From assembly GCA_963834875.1 (NCBI GenBank), contig CAWIDG010000022.1, positions 1-64,000 of the forward strand: a stretch of 64,000 nucleotides of DNA, given 5' to 3'. The first letter of the stretch is position 1; each line of letters starts with the position of its first letter. The notes under the pieces were generated by a model. The model worked only from the letters and a program-made list of their open reading frames with translations, had not been told where the DNA came from and made no database searches. This document shows positions 33,585 to 41,380 of the stretch, in pieces. Position numbers and translations under genes: made by a program. This DNA comes from DATAGF01 sp963834875. GTDB taxonomy: Bacteria; Actinomycetota; Thermoleophilia; Miltoncostaeales; Miltoncostaeaceae.

Positions 33585-34997
33585 TCATCGGGGGTCGCCG
33601 GGCGTCCAGAGCTTCCCGGCGGGCGCCGGCTTCCCTGCGACGGCCGCCTCCTGCCCGCGTTGCGCATCGGGCGTCCAGAGGCGCTCGCGGGCCTCGGCCT
33701 GCTCCATCGGGATCGGCGTCGCGCCCCCGATGAGCACGTCCACGGCCTTCTTCAGCCGCAGGTCCTGGCGCAGCGCCTCCCAGCCCCCGGCCTGGCGCAG
33801 GTCCTGGAGGAGCCGCTCGGGCGCGCGGCCGGTCGCCTCGGCGTCGGCGCGCACCTGCTCCTCGACCTCCTCGTCGGAGACCTCGATGCCCTCGGCGTCG
33901 GCGACGGCCTCCACCACCAGCTCACGACGGATCGCGCTCTCGGCGTCCGGGCGCAGCTCCTCGACGATCTGCTCGAGGCTGCGGCCGGTCGCGGCGAGGT
34001 ACTGCTCGAACTCCACGCCCTCCGGGAGCTGCTGGGCGGTCTGCTGGAGGATCGTCCCGATGCGCCGGTCGACCATCACCGCGGGGATGTCGACCGATGC
34101 GTTCGCGACGGCCGCGTCGATGACCATGCGCCGGAAGAGCTCGTCCACCTCGGCCTCGGCGGCCTCGTCCAGCCGCCGCTGGACGTCGGCGCGCAGCTCG
34201 TCGAGGGTGTCGAACTCGCTCACGCCGATCGCGAGATCGTCGTCGAGCTCCGGCAGCTCCTTCTCCTGCACCTGCTTGACGGTGACCGTGTAGTCGACCG
34301 TCCTGCCGCGCAGCTCGTCGCGGCGGTCGGAGTCGCCGTAGGCGACGGGGAACTCGACCGACTCGCCCGCCGACATGCCGGCCAGGCGGGAGTCGAACTC
34401 GCCCACCAGGCGCCCCCCGCCGAGCTCCACGAGGTAGTCGCGGGCGCTCGCGTTGCGCAGCCGCTTCCCGTTGGACGAGCCGTCGAAGTCGATGACCAGG
34501 AAGTCACCCGTCCGGGCCGGGCGCTCCACCGGGACGAGGCGCGCCGCGCGCTCGCGCAGGGCCTGGAGCTGCTGGTCGAGCGCCTCCTCGGGGACCTGGG
34601 GCTCGGCCCGGCCGACCTCGAGCCCGGTGTACTCGCCCAGAACCGCCTTGGGCCGCACCTGGACCGTCGCCTTGAAGGTCAGCTCGCCGTCCTCGGGGAC
34701 CTCCTCGAGGTCCAGCTCGGGGTCGTCGATCGGGACGACGCCGGCCTCGCTCACCGCCTCGGAGTACCAGCCGCCCAGCGCCCCCTTGAGCATCTCCTGC
34801 ACCACGGCATCGCGGCCGACGCGCTGGACGATGACCTCGGCCGGCGCCTTCCCCGGCCGGAAGCCGGGCACGCGCACCTCGCGGCCGAGCTCGCGCACGG
34901 CCCGCTCCATCTGACGCCGGACCTCGTCCCCGGGGACAGCCACGTCGAGCCGGACACGGTTCTCCTCGAGGGGCGTGACCTCGGTCGTCAGCGCCAT
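33585..34997 (-). CDS. tig: Trigger factor (ribosome-bound chaperone/prolyl isomerase)
   Basis: The 470-aa protein has the ribosome-binding domain with signature VPGFRPGKAPAEVIVQRVG, a PPIase (FKBP) domain at about 150-235 (RTGDFLVIDFDG, FPVAYGDSDRRDELRGRTVD), and a helical C-terminal chaperone domain. The tail carries two LWTP motifs (ERLWTPDAQRG and GKLWTPGDPR) about 21 residues apart. ATG 34997 lies only 5 nt beyond the 3' end of tRNA-Leu, with no room for a ribosome site outside the tRNA; a longer reading frame would run through the tRNA and is rejected. tig is therefore probably made from a tRNA-linked transcript. Confidence 0.94.
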   Translation of the reverse strand: MALTTEVTPLEENRVRLDVAVPGDEVRRQMERAVRELGREVRVPGFRPGKAPAEVIVQRVGRDAVVQEMLKGALGGWYSEAVSEAGVVPIDDPELDLEEVPEDGELTFKATVQVRPKAVLGEYTGLEVGRAEPQVPEEALDQQLQALRERAARLVPVERPARTGDFLVIDFDGSSNGKRLRNASARDYLVELGGGRLVGEFDSRLAGMSAGESVEFPVAYGDSDRRDELRGRTVDYTVTVKQVQEKELPELDDDLAIGVSEFDTLDELRADVQRRLDEAAEAEVDELFRRMVIDAAVANASVDIPAVMVDRRIGTILQQTAQQLPEGVEFEQYLAATGRSLEQIVEELRPDAESAIRRELVVEAVADAEGIEVSDEEVEEQVRADAEATGRAPERLLQDLRQAGGWEALRQDLRLKKAVDVLIGGATPIPMEQAEARERLWTPDAQRGQEAAVAGKPAPAGKLWTPGDPR

Positions 34998-35002
34998 GTC
35001 AG

Positions 35003-35084
35003 TGCGGGTGAGAGGACTCGAACCTCCAAGGGTTGCCCCACTAGGACCTAAACCTAGCGCGTATGCCAGTTCCGCCACACCCGC
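35003..35084 (-). tRNA. tRNA-Leu (anticodon TAG)
   Basis: An 82-nt class II tRNA: acceptor GCGGGTG with CACCCGC and discriminator A, anticodon arm CTAGG-TTTAGGT-CCTAG showing TAG (reads CTA/CTN), a long variable arm (GGGGCAACCC), and T-arm GGTTCGAGTCC. CCA is not encoded. It is 19 nt after tRNA-His and 5 nt before the tig start codon. Confidence 0.96.
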
Positions 35085-35103
35085 TCGAGATCCGGCCGTG
35101 AGG

Positions 35104-35177
35104 GGTGAGCGATGGGACTCGAACCCACGACCGCCTGGACCACAACCAGGAGCTCTACCAACTGAGCTACGCCCACC
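35104..35177 (-). tRNA. tRNA-His (anticodon GTG)
   Basis: A 74-nt tRNA with anticodon arm CCTGG-TTGTGGT-CCAGG. The extra G(-1), unique to tRNA-His, is encoded (35177) and faces discriminator C (35104), as HisRS requires. The acceptor stem is GTGGGCG/CGCTCAC with one G-T pair. Confidence 0.96.
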
Positions 35178-35207
35178 ACGTATCGGGCCGGAGCCCGCGC
35201 CCGGCGG

Positions 35208-35213
35208 AGCATA
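35208..35213 (-). promoter_or_regulatory. -10 element TATGCT for the tRNA-His/tRNA-Leu/tig transcript
   Basis: TATGCT on the minus strand is 30 nt upstream of tRNA-His, giving a short 5' trailer for RNase P removal. No obvious -35. It is divergent from the cupin promoter 44 nt away. Confidence 0.4.
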
Positions 35214-35256
35214 GCGCGCCCGGCGGGGGCGCCGACCACCCCCGAGCCGCGGCCGG

Positions 35257-35262
35257 TAACGT
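35257..35262 (+). promoter_or_regulatory. -10 element TAACGT, leaderless, for the cupin gene
   Basis: TAACGT ends 7 nt before ATG 35270; no ribosome site lies between. Confidence 0.45.
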
Positions 35263-35269
35263 GCGTTGC

Positions 35270-35629
35270 ATGGGCTTGGTGAGGCGCCGCTCGGGCGACT
35301 GGAGCTGGGACGGGGTCGCCGCGCGCGAGTACGAGACGGGCGCCGAGCGCCACACGCTGATCGGCGCCGCCGAGGGCGCCCGGGACGTCGAGCTGCGCTA
35401 CTTCCGCATCCCCGCCGGCGGCGCCTCGGCCCTCGAGAGCCACCACCACGAGCACGCCATCCTCATCCTCCACGGGCGCGCCGAGGCGCTGCTCGGCGAG
35501 GAGGTCGCCGAGGTCGGCCCCGGCGACGCCGTGTTCGTCGCCTCGCAGGAGCCGCACCGGCTCACCGCGCTCGGCGACGAGCCGCTCGGGTTCCTCTGCA
35601 CCGCCCTCGTCAACCGGGGCCGCCGATGA
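35270..35629 (+). CDS. Cupin-domain protein
   Basis: This 119-aa protein is a single small cupin barrel. The metal-binding motif 1 is visible as SHHHEHAILILHGRAEALLG and motif 2 as VGPGDAVFVASQEPHRL, providing His/Glu ligands. No partner domain is present. Small stand-alone cupins bind metals and small ligands; no substrate can be inferred. It overlaps the thioesterase gene by 4 nt (ATGA), so the two are probably co-translated. Confidence 0.85.
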   Translation: MGLVRRRSGDWSWDGVAAREYETGAERHTLIGAAEGARDVELRYFRIPAGGASALESHHHEHAILILHGRAEALLGEEVAEVGPGDAVFVASQEPHRLTALGDEPLGFLCTALVNRGRR

Positions 35630-36093
35630 GGGAGACCCTCGCGCCCGGGATCACGCACGAGCTGCGCTTCGTGGTCCCCGTGACGAAGACCGTGCCCCAC
35701 CTCTACCCGGAGTCCCCCGGGTTCGCGGCGATGCCGGAGGTGCTCGCCACGGGCTTCATGGTGGGGCTGGTCGAGTGGGCCTGCGTCAACGCGATCGCCC
35801 CCCACCTCGACGACGGCGAGATGTCCCTCGGCGTCCACGTCAACCTCAGCCACGACGCGGCCACCCCGCCCGGGCTCGAGGTGGCGGTGCGCGTGCGCCT
35901 GGAGGAGGTGGACGGCCGCCGGCTCACCTTCTCGGCGCAGGCCGACGACGGCCGGGACCGCATCTGCAGCCGGGCGCCACGAGCGCTTCGTCGTCGACCG
36001 GGCCCGCTTCGAGGAGGGCGTGGCGCGCAAGCGAACGGGCCGCCGGAGGCCCGCGGGGCGGTCCGTCGCGTTCCGCTCGCCGCGCGACGCTAG
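35626..36093 (+). CDS. FlK-like acyl-CoA thioesterase (hot-dog fold), frameshifted near the C-terminus
   Basis: The N-terminal 120 residues align with fluoroacetyl-CoA thioesterase FlK. T42, E50 and H76 fall at exactly the catalytic-triad positions known for FlK (ATGFMVGLVEWAC and VNLSHDAATPPG). F33 is kept, but residue 36 is Met where FlK has the Phe lid residue. A single extra base near 35972 shifts the frame; the other frame continues HERFVVDRARFEEGVARKR, the expected C-terminal strand. The true stop after correction is uncertain (36093 uncorrected, 36136 in the restored frame, overlapping the osmC end). It likely hydrolyses a small acyl-CoA. It is coupled to the cupin gene. Confidence 0.75.
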   Translation: MRETLAPGITHELRFVVPVTKTVPHLYPESPGFAAMPEVLATGFMVGLVEWACVNAIAPHLDDGEMSLGVHVNLSHDAATPPGLEVAVRVRLEEVDGRRLTFSAQADDGRDRICSRAPRALRRRPGPLRGGRGAQANGPPEARGAVRRVPLAARR

Positions 36094-36536
36094 TCCTGCA
36101 GCGTGGCCGTCACCTCGATGGCGATGTTGTCCGTGAGCGCGCTCGGACACGGGGCACCCCTGGCTCGGCCGCCTGGGCGGCCTCCTCGAAGGCGGCCTGG
36201 TCGAGGCCCGGGAACGATGCCGCGGACCTGATGCGCGAGCGCGTGATGTGGAACCCGCCACCCTCCTTCGGGTCGAGGGACACCGACGCGGCCACCTGCA
36301 GCCGCTCCGGGGGCGTCCCGGCGCTGGTGAGCCCGTGGGAAAGCGCCATCGAGAAGCAGGAGGCGTGCGCGGCGGCGATCAGCTCCTCGGGGCTCGTGCG
36401 GCCGTCGGGGCTGCTCGGTGCGCGACGCCCACGTGACCGGGAGGATGAGCGGCCCCGCTGGAGACCAGCTCGAGGGTGCCGCCTGGCCCTCGGTGAGGGT
36501 CCCCGCCCAGCTCGCCTCGGCCCGTCGGTCGGCCAT
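36090..36536 (-). CDS. OsmC/Ohr-family peroxiredoxin, several frameshifts
   Basis: Pieces in all three frames spell an OsmC protein of about 148 aa. MADRRAEASWAGTLTEGQ begins at ATG 36536, then LPVTWASRTEQP, then in another frame TSPEELIAAAHASCFSMALS (peroxidatic Cys) and LQVAASVSLDPKEGGGFHIT, and finally PCPSALTDNIAIEVTATLQD with the resolving Cys. At least three indels are needed; the total length (447 nt) suits three +1 insertions. It would reduce organic hydroperoxides with two cysteines. Given the insertion pattern seen elsewhere it is probably intact in the organism, but decay cannot be excluded. Confidence 0.7.
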   Translation of the reverse strand: MADRRAEASWAGTLTEGQAAPSSWSPAGPLILPVTWASRTEQPRRPHEPRGADRRRARLLLLDGAFPRAHQRRDAPGAAAGGRVGVPRPEGGWRVPHHALAHQVRGIVPGPRPGRLRGGRPGGRARGAPCPSALTDNIAIEVTATLQD

Positions 36537-36576
36537 GGCCACTCGTCCCCTTGGTCGCGTCCGGTGTCCGGCGAGC

Positions 36577-37582
36577 CTACGGCTCGACGACCACCTTGGT
36601 CGCCTCCCCCGAGCGCGCGAGACGGAACGCCTCGGCCACCTCGGCGAGCGGCAGCCGGTGTGAGACCAGCGTGGCGGCGTCAACCGCGCCCGATGCCAGC
36701 AGCGCCAGGGCGTCGCGCGTGTCGAAGGGCCCGGCCGAGTAGGTCGAACTGGATGCTCACCTCGCGGAAGAAGACCGACCCGAGGTCGAGCCCCACGAGC
36801 TCGCCGGGCGGGGTCGGCGCGAAGAGCTGGACCACGCCGCCCGGGCCGGCGAGGTGGAGGGCGCCGGCGATCGCCTCCCGGTTGGTTGTACAGACAAAGA
36901 CCTGGTCGGCGAGCCCCCCGCCCAGGGCGGCGCGCACTCCGTCCGGCTCTGGGCCGGCGAGCGCCGTGGCGCCGGCGGCCTCGGCCAGGGCGCGCCGGTC
37001 GGCGCGCGGCTCCACGGCGGCGACCGCAGCCGCGCCCGCCGTCCGGGCGGCGCGGATCTCCAACAGCCCCATCGCGCCGGCGCCCACGACGGCGACGCGC
37101 GACCCGGGCCCGACCCCCGCCCAGCGCTGGCCGCGGACCACGCAGGCGAGCGGCTCGATGAGCGTGGCCGCCCAGTCGGGCAGCGTGTCGGGCAGGGCGA
37201 GCACGTCGGCGCGGGCGTTCTCCGCCGGCACCCGGACCAGCTGGGCCAGGCCGCCGGGGTCGATCCGGGTGCGCCGGAAGGCCGGGCACAGCGTGTGGCG
37301 CCCGGCGCGACAGAGGGCGCAGGTCATGCACGGGACGTGGTGGTGCACGAACACGCGCTCGCCGACGGCGAAGGGGGCGCCCGCGCCCGCCTGCACCACC
37401 TCGCCCGCCGGCTCGTGCCCCAGCACCAGCGGGGCCCGCGGGTCCTGGTACCAGGCCATGAGGTCGCTGCCGCAGAGGCCGCAGGCGCGCACCCGCACGA
37501 CCAGCTCGCCCGGCCCCGCGACCGGGTCGGGGCGCTCCTCGACCGTGATCCGGCCGCCGCCGTGGTAGACCGCCGCGCGCAC
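36577..37582 (-). CDS. Zinc-dependent alcohol/polyol dehydrogenase (MDR family), one frameshift
   Basis: This medium-chain dehydrogenase has catalytic-zinc motifs VRACGLCGSDLMAWYQD and LGHEPAGEVV, the four-cysteine structural zinc site CMTCALCRAGRHTLC, and an NAD(P) site SRVAVVGAGAMGLLEI. One extra base near 36742 breaks the frame; the other frame completes YSAGPFDTRDALALLASGAV to EATKVVVEP and stops at 36577. The corrected length is about 334 aa. The start at GTG 37582 (MRAAVYHGGGR) is chosen because a TAGGCT box ends 6 nt upstream; GTG 37588 would sit against that box. Sorbitol/threonine-dehydrogenase-like; substrate unknown. Confidence 0.85.
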
Positions 37583-37588
37583 CGCCAC

Positions 37589-37594
37589 AGCCTA
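37589..37594 (-). promoter_or_regulatory. -10 element TAGGCT, leaderless, for the alcohol dehydrogenase
   Basis: TAGGCT on the minus strand ends 6 nt before GTG 37582. The 150 nt beyond it (to 37751) show no gene. Confidence 0.4.
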
Positions 37595-37751
37595 CGGGCG
37601 GCCGCGCGGGCGACTTCTGCCCTCCCCCGAGCGCCAGCCGGTCGGCGCGCGGGTGGCGCTGTCGTCGATGGTCGCGACGCTGGCGATCGCCCTGCCTCCT
37701 CGGTTGCCGGCGACTCTCACTCCCCGGAGGCCGCCAGGCACCCCTCCGGCA

Positions 37752-38930
37752 TCAGGAGAAGGCGGACATCCCGGTGATCTCGCGCCCCACGATGAGGGCG
37801 TGGACGACGTCGGTGCCCTCGACCGTCGCCGTCACCTCCACGTCCCCGAGATGGCGTGCGACGTCGTACTCGAGCAGCAGCCCGTTGCCGCCCAGCAGGT
37901 CCCGCGCCTCCCCGACGACGGCCCGGGCCCGCGCGGCGTTGTGCATCTTCGCGAGGCTCGCCATCGCGGGCGTCAGCTCCCCGCGCGAGACGAGCTCGGC
38001 GAGGCGCAGGCAGATCAGGCGCATGGCCGTGACCTCGGCGAGCATCTTGGCCAGGCGGTACTGGGTGATCTGGTAACCGCCGATCGGCGTCCCGAACTGC
38101 TCGCGCCCGAGCGCGTAGTCGACGGCCGCCTCGTATGCGGCCACCGCATGGCCGAGCGCGGCCCAGGCGATGCCGGGCCGAGCGGCGGCGAGCACCCGCG
38201 CGGCGTCGTCGAAGGTCACCGCGTTCGCCAGCCGGTTCTCCGCCGGCACCCGCACGTCGCTCAGGGTCACGTCGGCCTGCCAGGACGCACGCTTGGCGAT
38301 CTTGCCGGTGATGAGCCGGGACTCGACGCCGGGCGTGCCCTTCTCCACGACGTAGGCGCCCACGTCGCCTGAGGCGTCGCGGGCCCAGACGAGCATGAGG
38401 TCGGCGAAGGTGGCGTTGCCGATCCAGCGCTTCGCGCCGTCGATGACGTAGCCGCCGCCCAGCCGCCGCACCCGCGTCTCCAGCGAGACGGCGTCCGATC
38501 CGTGCTTCGGCTCCGTCAGCGCGAAGGCGCCCACGGCCTCGAGCCGCGCCATCGCCGGGAGCCAGCGCGCCTTCTGCTCCTCGGAGCCGAGCAGGCCGAT
38601 CGCCGTCATCGCCAGGCCGGAGTGGACCCCGTGGAAGGTGCTGACGCTGCCGTCCCCGCGCGCGAGCTCCATCGACACCAGCCCCGCCGCGAGCGGGCTC
38701 AGGCCGGGGCAGCCATAGCCCTCGATGGTCCCCCCGCAGACGCCGAGGGGCGCGAGCTTCGGGATCAGCTCGAACGGGAACTCGGCCCGCTCCCAGAAGC
38801 CGTTGATGACGGGCCGCACCTCCTCGTCGGAGAAGCGGCGCACCCGGTCGCGCACGGCACGCTCGCCGTCGCCCAGGAGGTCGTCGGTGAGGTAGATGTC
38901 GCTGCCGTCGAGCGATGGCGCCGTCGCCAC
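37752..38930 (-). CDS. Acyl-CoA dehydrogenase, glutaryl-CoA dehydrogenase-like
   Basis: The 392-aa flavoenzyme has the acyl-CoA dehydrogenase signatures AFALTEPKHGSDAVSLETRV and RLGGGYVIDGAKRWIGNATF (FAD/substrate), GREQFGTPIGGYQITQYRLA, and the C-terminal segment VEGTDVVHALIVGREITGMS, where the catalytic-base Glu of glutaryl-CoA dehydrogenases lies. Whether it decarboxylates cannot be told from sequence alone. The GTG start follows a leaderless promoter located across the birA stop. Together with the ADH and thioesterase nearby it suggests a catabolic patch. Confidence 0.9.
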   Translation of the reverse strand: MATAPSLDGSDIYLTDDLLGDGERAVRDRVRRFSDEEVRPVINGFWERAEFPFELIPKLAPLGVCGGTIEGYGCPGLSPLAAGLVSMELARGDGSVSTFHGVHSGLAMTAIGLLGSEEQKARWLPAMARLEAVGAFALTEPKHGSDAVSLETRVRRLGGGYVIDGAKRWIGNATFADLMLVWARDASGDVGAYVVEKGTPGVESRLITGKIAKRASWQADVTLSDVRVPAENRLANAVTFDDAARVLAAARPGIAWAALGHAVAAYEAAVDYALGREQFGTPIGGYQITQYRLAKMLAEVTAMRLICLRLAELVSRGELTPAMASLAKMHNAARARAVVGEARDLLGGNGLLLEYDVARHLGDVEVTATVEGTDVVHALIVGREITGMSAFS

Positions 38931-38936
38931 GGGCTG

Positions 38937-38942
38937 AACCTA
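38937..38942 (-). promoter_or_regulatory. -10 element TAGGTT, leaderless, for the acyl-CoA dehydrogenase
   Basis: TAGGTT on the minus strand overlaps the birA stop region and ends 6 nt before GTG 38930. Confidence 0.45.
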
Positions 38943-39908
38943 CCCCGCTGGCGCCGGGCCGACGCGCACCACCTCGCCCGCGCCGAGCAGGCGATCCCCG
39001 GCGGCCGTCCGCACGCGCAATCGCCCGAGGGCATCGGTCCCGGCGCACTCCCCCGCCACCTCCTCGCCGGCGAGGCTCACGACCACCTGGCGGCCGCGCA
39101 GGGCGTCGCGCCCGGCGTACGCGTCCAGGATCGCCCGAGGGCCCTCCTCGACCCACTCGGCGTAGCGCCGGCCGAGCGCGCCAAGCAGGTCCACCAGCAG
39201 GTCGGCCCGGCGCGGCGGCGCGCCGGCGTCCGACAGCGCGCCGGCCTCCCAGCGGGCGTCGTCCAGCGCCGGGGCCGACCGCACGTTCACCCCGATCCCT
39301 GCCACGGCCCACTGCACCCGTTCCTGGTCGGCCGACATCTCGCACAGGATCCCCGCCACCTTGCGCCCGCCGATCAGGACGTCGTTGGGCCAGACGATCC
39401 GCGCGTCCGGCCCGAGGCCCTCGGCCGTCGCGGCGGCGGCGACGATCGGAAGGAGCCCGGCGTCCACCGGCGGCACCTCCGGGCGCAGCAGCACCGAGAC
39501 CAGCAGCGCGTGGCCGGCCGCGGCCACCCACGGGCGCCCGCGCCGCCCCCGGCCGGCCCGCTGGCGGTCGGCGCCGACGACGAGCCCCTCCGGGGCCCCG
39601 CCGCGCGCGCGGTCGATCGCCTCGTCGTTCGTGGAGCCGGTCTCGGCCAGCCACACCACCGGCCCGGCCAAGGGCGGGCCGAGGCGCGGCGCCACGAGCA
39701 TCGGGACGACCGGGTCGGCGTCCTCGTCGAGGCGGTAGCCGTCCGGCCCGCCGTGGACGCCCAGGCCGTCGCGCCGCAGCGCCTCGACGTGGCGGTGCAC
39801 CGCGGCCCTCGAGCAGCCGAGCTCGGCCGCCAGCGCCTCGCCCGAGACCCCGGCCGCGCCGGCGCCCACGAGCGCGGCGAGGACCCGCTCCCTGCGCTCG
39901 GAGGTCAG
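38940..39908 (-). CDS. birA: Bifunctional biotin-protein ligase / biotin operon repressor BirA
   Basis: BirA (about 322 aa) attaches biotin to carboxylase carrier proteins and here keeps an N-terminal winged helix (RERVLAALVGAGAAGVSGEA, LAAELGCSRAAVHRHVEALR), so it may also be a repressor. The ligase domain shows WLAETGSTNDEAIDRARGG, the biotin loop ADRQRAGRGRRGRPWVAAAG, WPNDVLIGGRKVAGILCEMS and VAGIGVNV; a C-terminal SH3-like domain ends the protein. No canonical start precedes the first helix; CTG 39908 overlaps the stop of the ferritin-like gene (CTGA), mimicking an ATGA junction. Confidence 0.9.
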   Translation of the reverse strand: MTSERRERVLAALVGAGAAGVSGEALAAELGCSRAAVHRHVEALRRDGLGVHGGPDGYRLDEDADPVVPMLVAPRLGPPLAGPVVWLAETGSTNDEAIDRARGGAPEGLVVGADRQRAGRGRRGRPWVAAAGHALLVSVLLRPEVPPVDAGLLPIVAAAATAEGLGPDARIVWPNDVLIGGRKVAGILCEMSADQERVQWAVAGIGVNVRSAPALDDARWEAGALSDAGAPPRRADLLVDLLGALGRRYAEWVEEGPRAILDAYAGRDALRGRQVVVSLAGEEVAGECAGTDALGRLRVRTAAGDRLLGAGEVVRVGPAPAG

Positions 39909-40595
39909 GTCGCCGACAGCGTCCCCTCCTCGCGCAGGCGCTCGGCCTCGAGGCGGCTCGGCCGCCCACTCGCGGGCGCGCTCCTCGCGGGCGTCGGTCG
40001 CCTCCTGGGCCTCGCGCACGGCGTCGCCCCAGCCCTCCTCGGCCCAGCGGTCGAGCAGCGTGCGGACGTACCGCGCATGGTGGCTCTCGTCGGCGATGAT
40101 CTCGGCGATCCGCTCGGCGACGACCGGGTCGGCCTGCTCGAAGGTGCGCCGGTGCGCTTCGAACGACACGAGCGCCCGGCTCTCCACGGCCTGGAAGAGG
40201 GTCAGGATCGGGATCACCCGGTCGAGCCCGACGGTCTCGCCGCGCCTGGGAAGGATCTCCTCGATGTCGTTCAGCGTGTCGACGATCAGCCGGCCCCCGA
40301 TCGTGATGTGGTCGGGCTCGTCCGGCGGGTCGAAGGGCTCGACGCCGAGGCGCCGCATGATCTCGGCGAAGTAGGCGCCGTGCTTCTCCTCGTCGGCGGC
40401 GTGCCGCGCGAACTTCCTCGCGAGATCCGGGTCGTCGACCGTCTCGGACAGCACGCGCAGCTCCTCGGCGCCCTGGAGCTCGGCGCAGCGGAAGCTGTTG
40501 ATCATCTCGATCCGCTTGGCGGACGACAGGCCCGACAGGAAGCCGGCGTACTCCTCCGGCGTCTGCAGCACGTGTGCGGCGTCAGTGGGGTCCAC
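39905..40595 (-). CDS. Ferritin-like diiron protein in the biotin operon, one frameshift
   Basis: About 229 aa, almost all helical. The four-helix diiron ligand pattern is complete: E39, E69-x-x-H72 (ADEEKHGAYFAEIM), E138 (FQAVESRALVSFEAH) and E170-x-x-H173 (ADESHHARYV). One extra base near 39955 interrupts the last helix; the restored end is RLEAERLREEGTLSAT. GTG 40595 overlaps the bioD end and has GGAGAGGAG upstream. I do not recognise a named family; storage ferritin is unlikely at this size and context. Its position between bioD and birA, with no bioC or bioH in the window, makes an oxidative role in biotin-precursor synthesis an attractive but unproven idea. Confidence 0.75.
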
Positions 40596-41380
40596 GGGCG
40601 GTGCTCCTCTCCTGGGTATGGGACGCGAGCGCGGCGAGCCGGGCCTCGCCGTCGCGCCGGAACCGCGCCGGCGAGAAGGTCCCGCCGAGCAGTGGGTCGA
40701 GCCCGGCCGGGCCGATCTCGGCGAGCGTCCCGGCCCGGCCCGCCTCGACGTCGATCTCCGGGTCGTGGGGGATGGCCCCCAGCAGCGGGACCGGCGTGAG
40801 CCGCGCGAGGGCCGGCGGGTTGGTGAGCGCGTCGAGCCCGGGCTCCGCGGGATGGCCGCAGATGACGACCCCCAGCACGGTCAGGCCCGCGCCGGTGCAG
40901 GGCCTCGAGCGTCAGGAGCGTGTGGTTGAGGGTCCCCAGCCCCGGCCGGGCGGCGACCACCACCGGCAGGCCCAGCAGCGACGCCAGGCCTGCCATGTCA
41001 ACGCCGTCCGAGAACGGCACGAGCGCGCCGCCGGCGCCCTCGACCAGCACGAGGTCGTGCCGCTCCGCCAGGTCGTTGTATGAGCGTGCAACGACCTGGG
41101 GGTCGAGGCGCCGGCCCTCCAGGGACGCGGCCACCGACGGCGCCAGCGGCGCCTGGAGACGGTAGGGGCAGATCGCCTCGGGCGGCTCGTCGAGCCCGAT
41201 CAGCGCGGCGACGAACTCGGCATCGCCGGTGATCGTCCCGTCGTCGCCGGTCTGGGCCGGCTTGAGGACGGCCGGGTCGCGCCCCCGCGCCCGGGCGGCG
41301 AGGGCGATGGAGGCCGTCACGACCGTCTTGCCGACACCGGTGTCCGTCCCCATCACGAAGATGCCGGGCTCCTCGAGCAT
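40582..41380 (-). CDS. bioD: Dethiobiotin synthetase, one frameshift
   Basis: BioD closes the ureido ring of dethiobiotin with CO2 and ATP. The P-loop is FVMGTDTGVGKTVVTASIAL, followed by VLKPAQTGDDG, HDLVLVEGAGGALVPFSDGV and VVVAARPGLGTLNHTLLTLE. An extra C near 40892 shifts the frame; the rest (TVLGVVICGHPAEPGLDAL, then LTPVPLLGAIPHDPEIDVEA) is in the other frame and stops at 40582. Corrected length is about 265 aa. The ATG overlaps the bioF stop. Confidence 0.92.

Noticed and set aside
33585..35078. A longer trigger-factor frame beginning at 35078
   Set aside because: Its first 27 codons would be read from tRNA-Leu; the real start is ATG 34997.
36090..36536. Calling osmC a pseudogene
   Set aside because: Both cysteine motifs and the whole fold are present across frames, and the +1 insertion pattern seen in essential genes explains the breaks better than decay.
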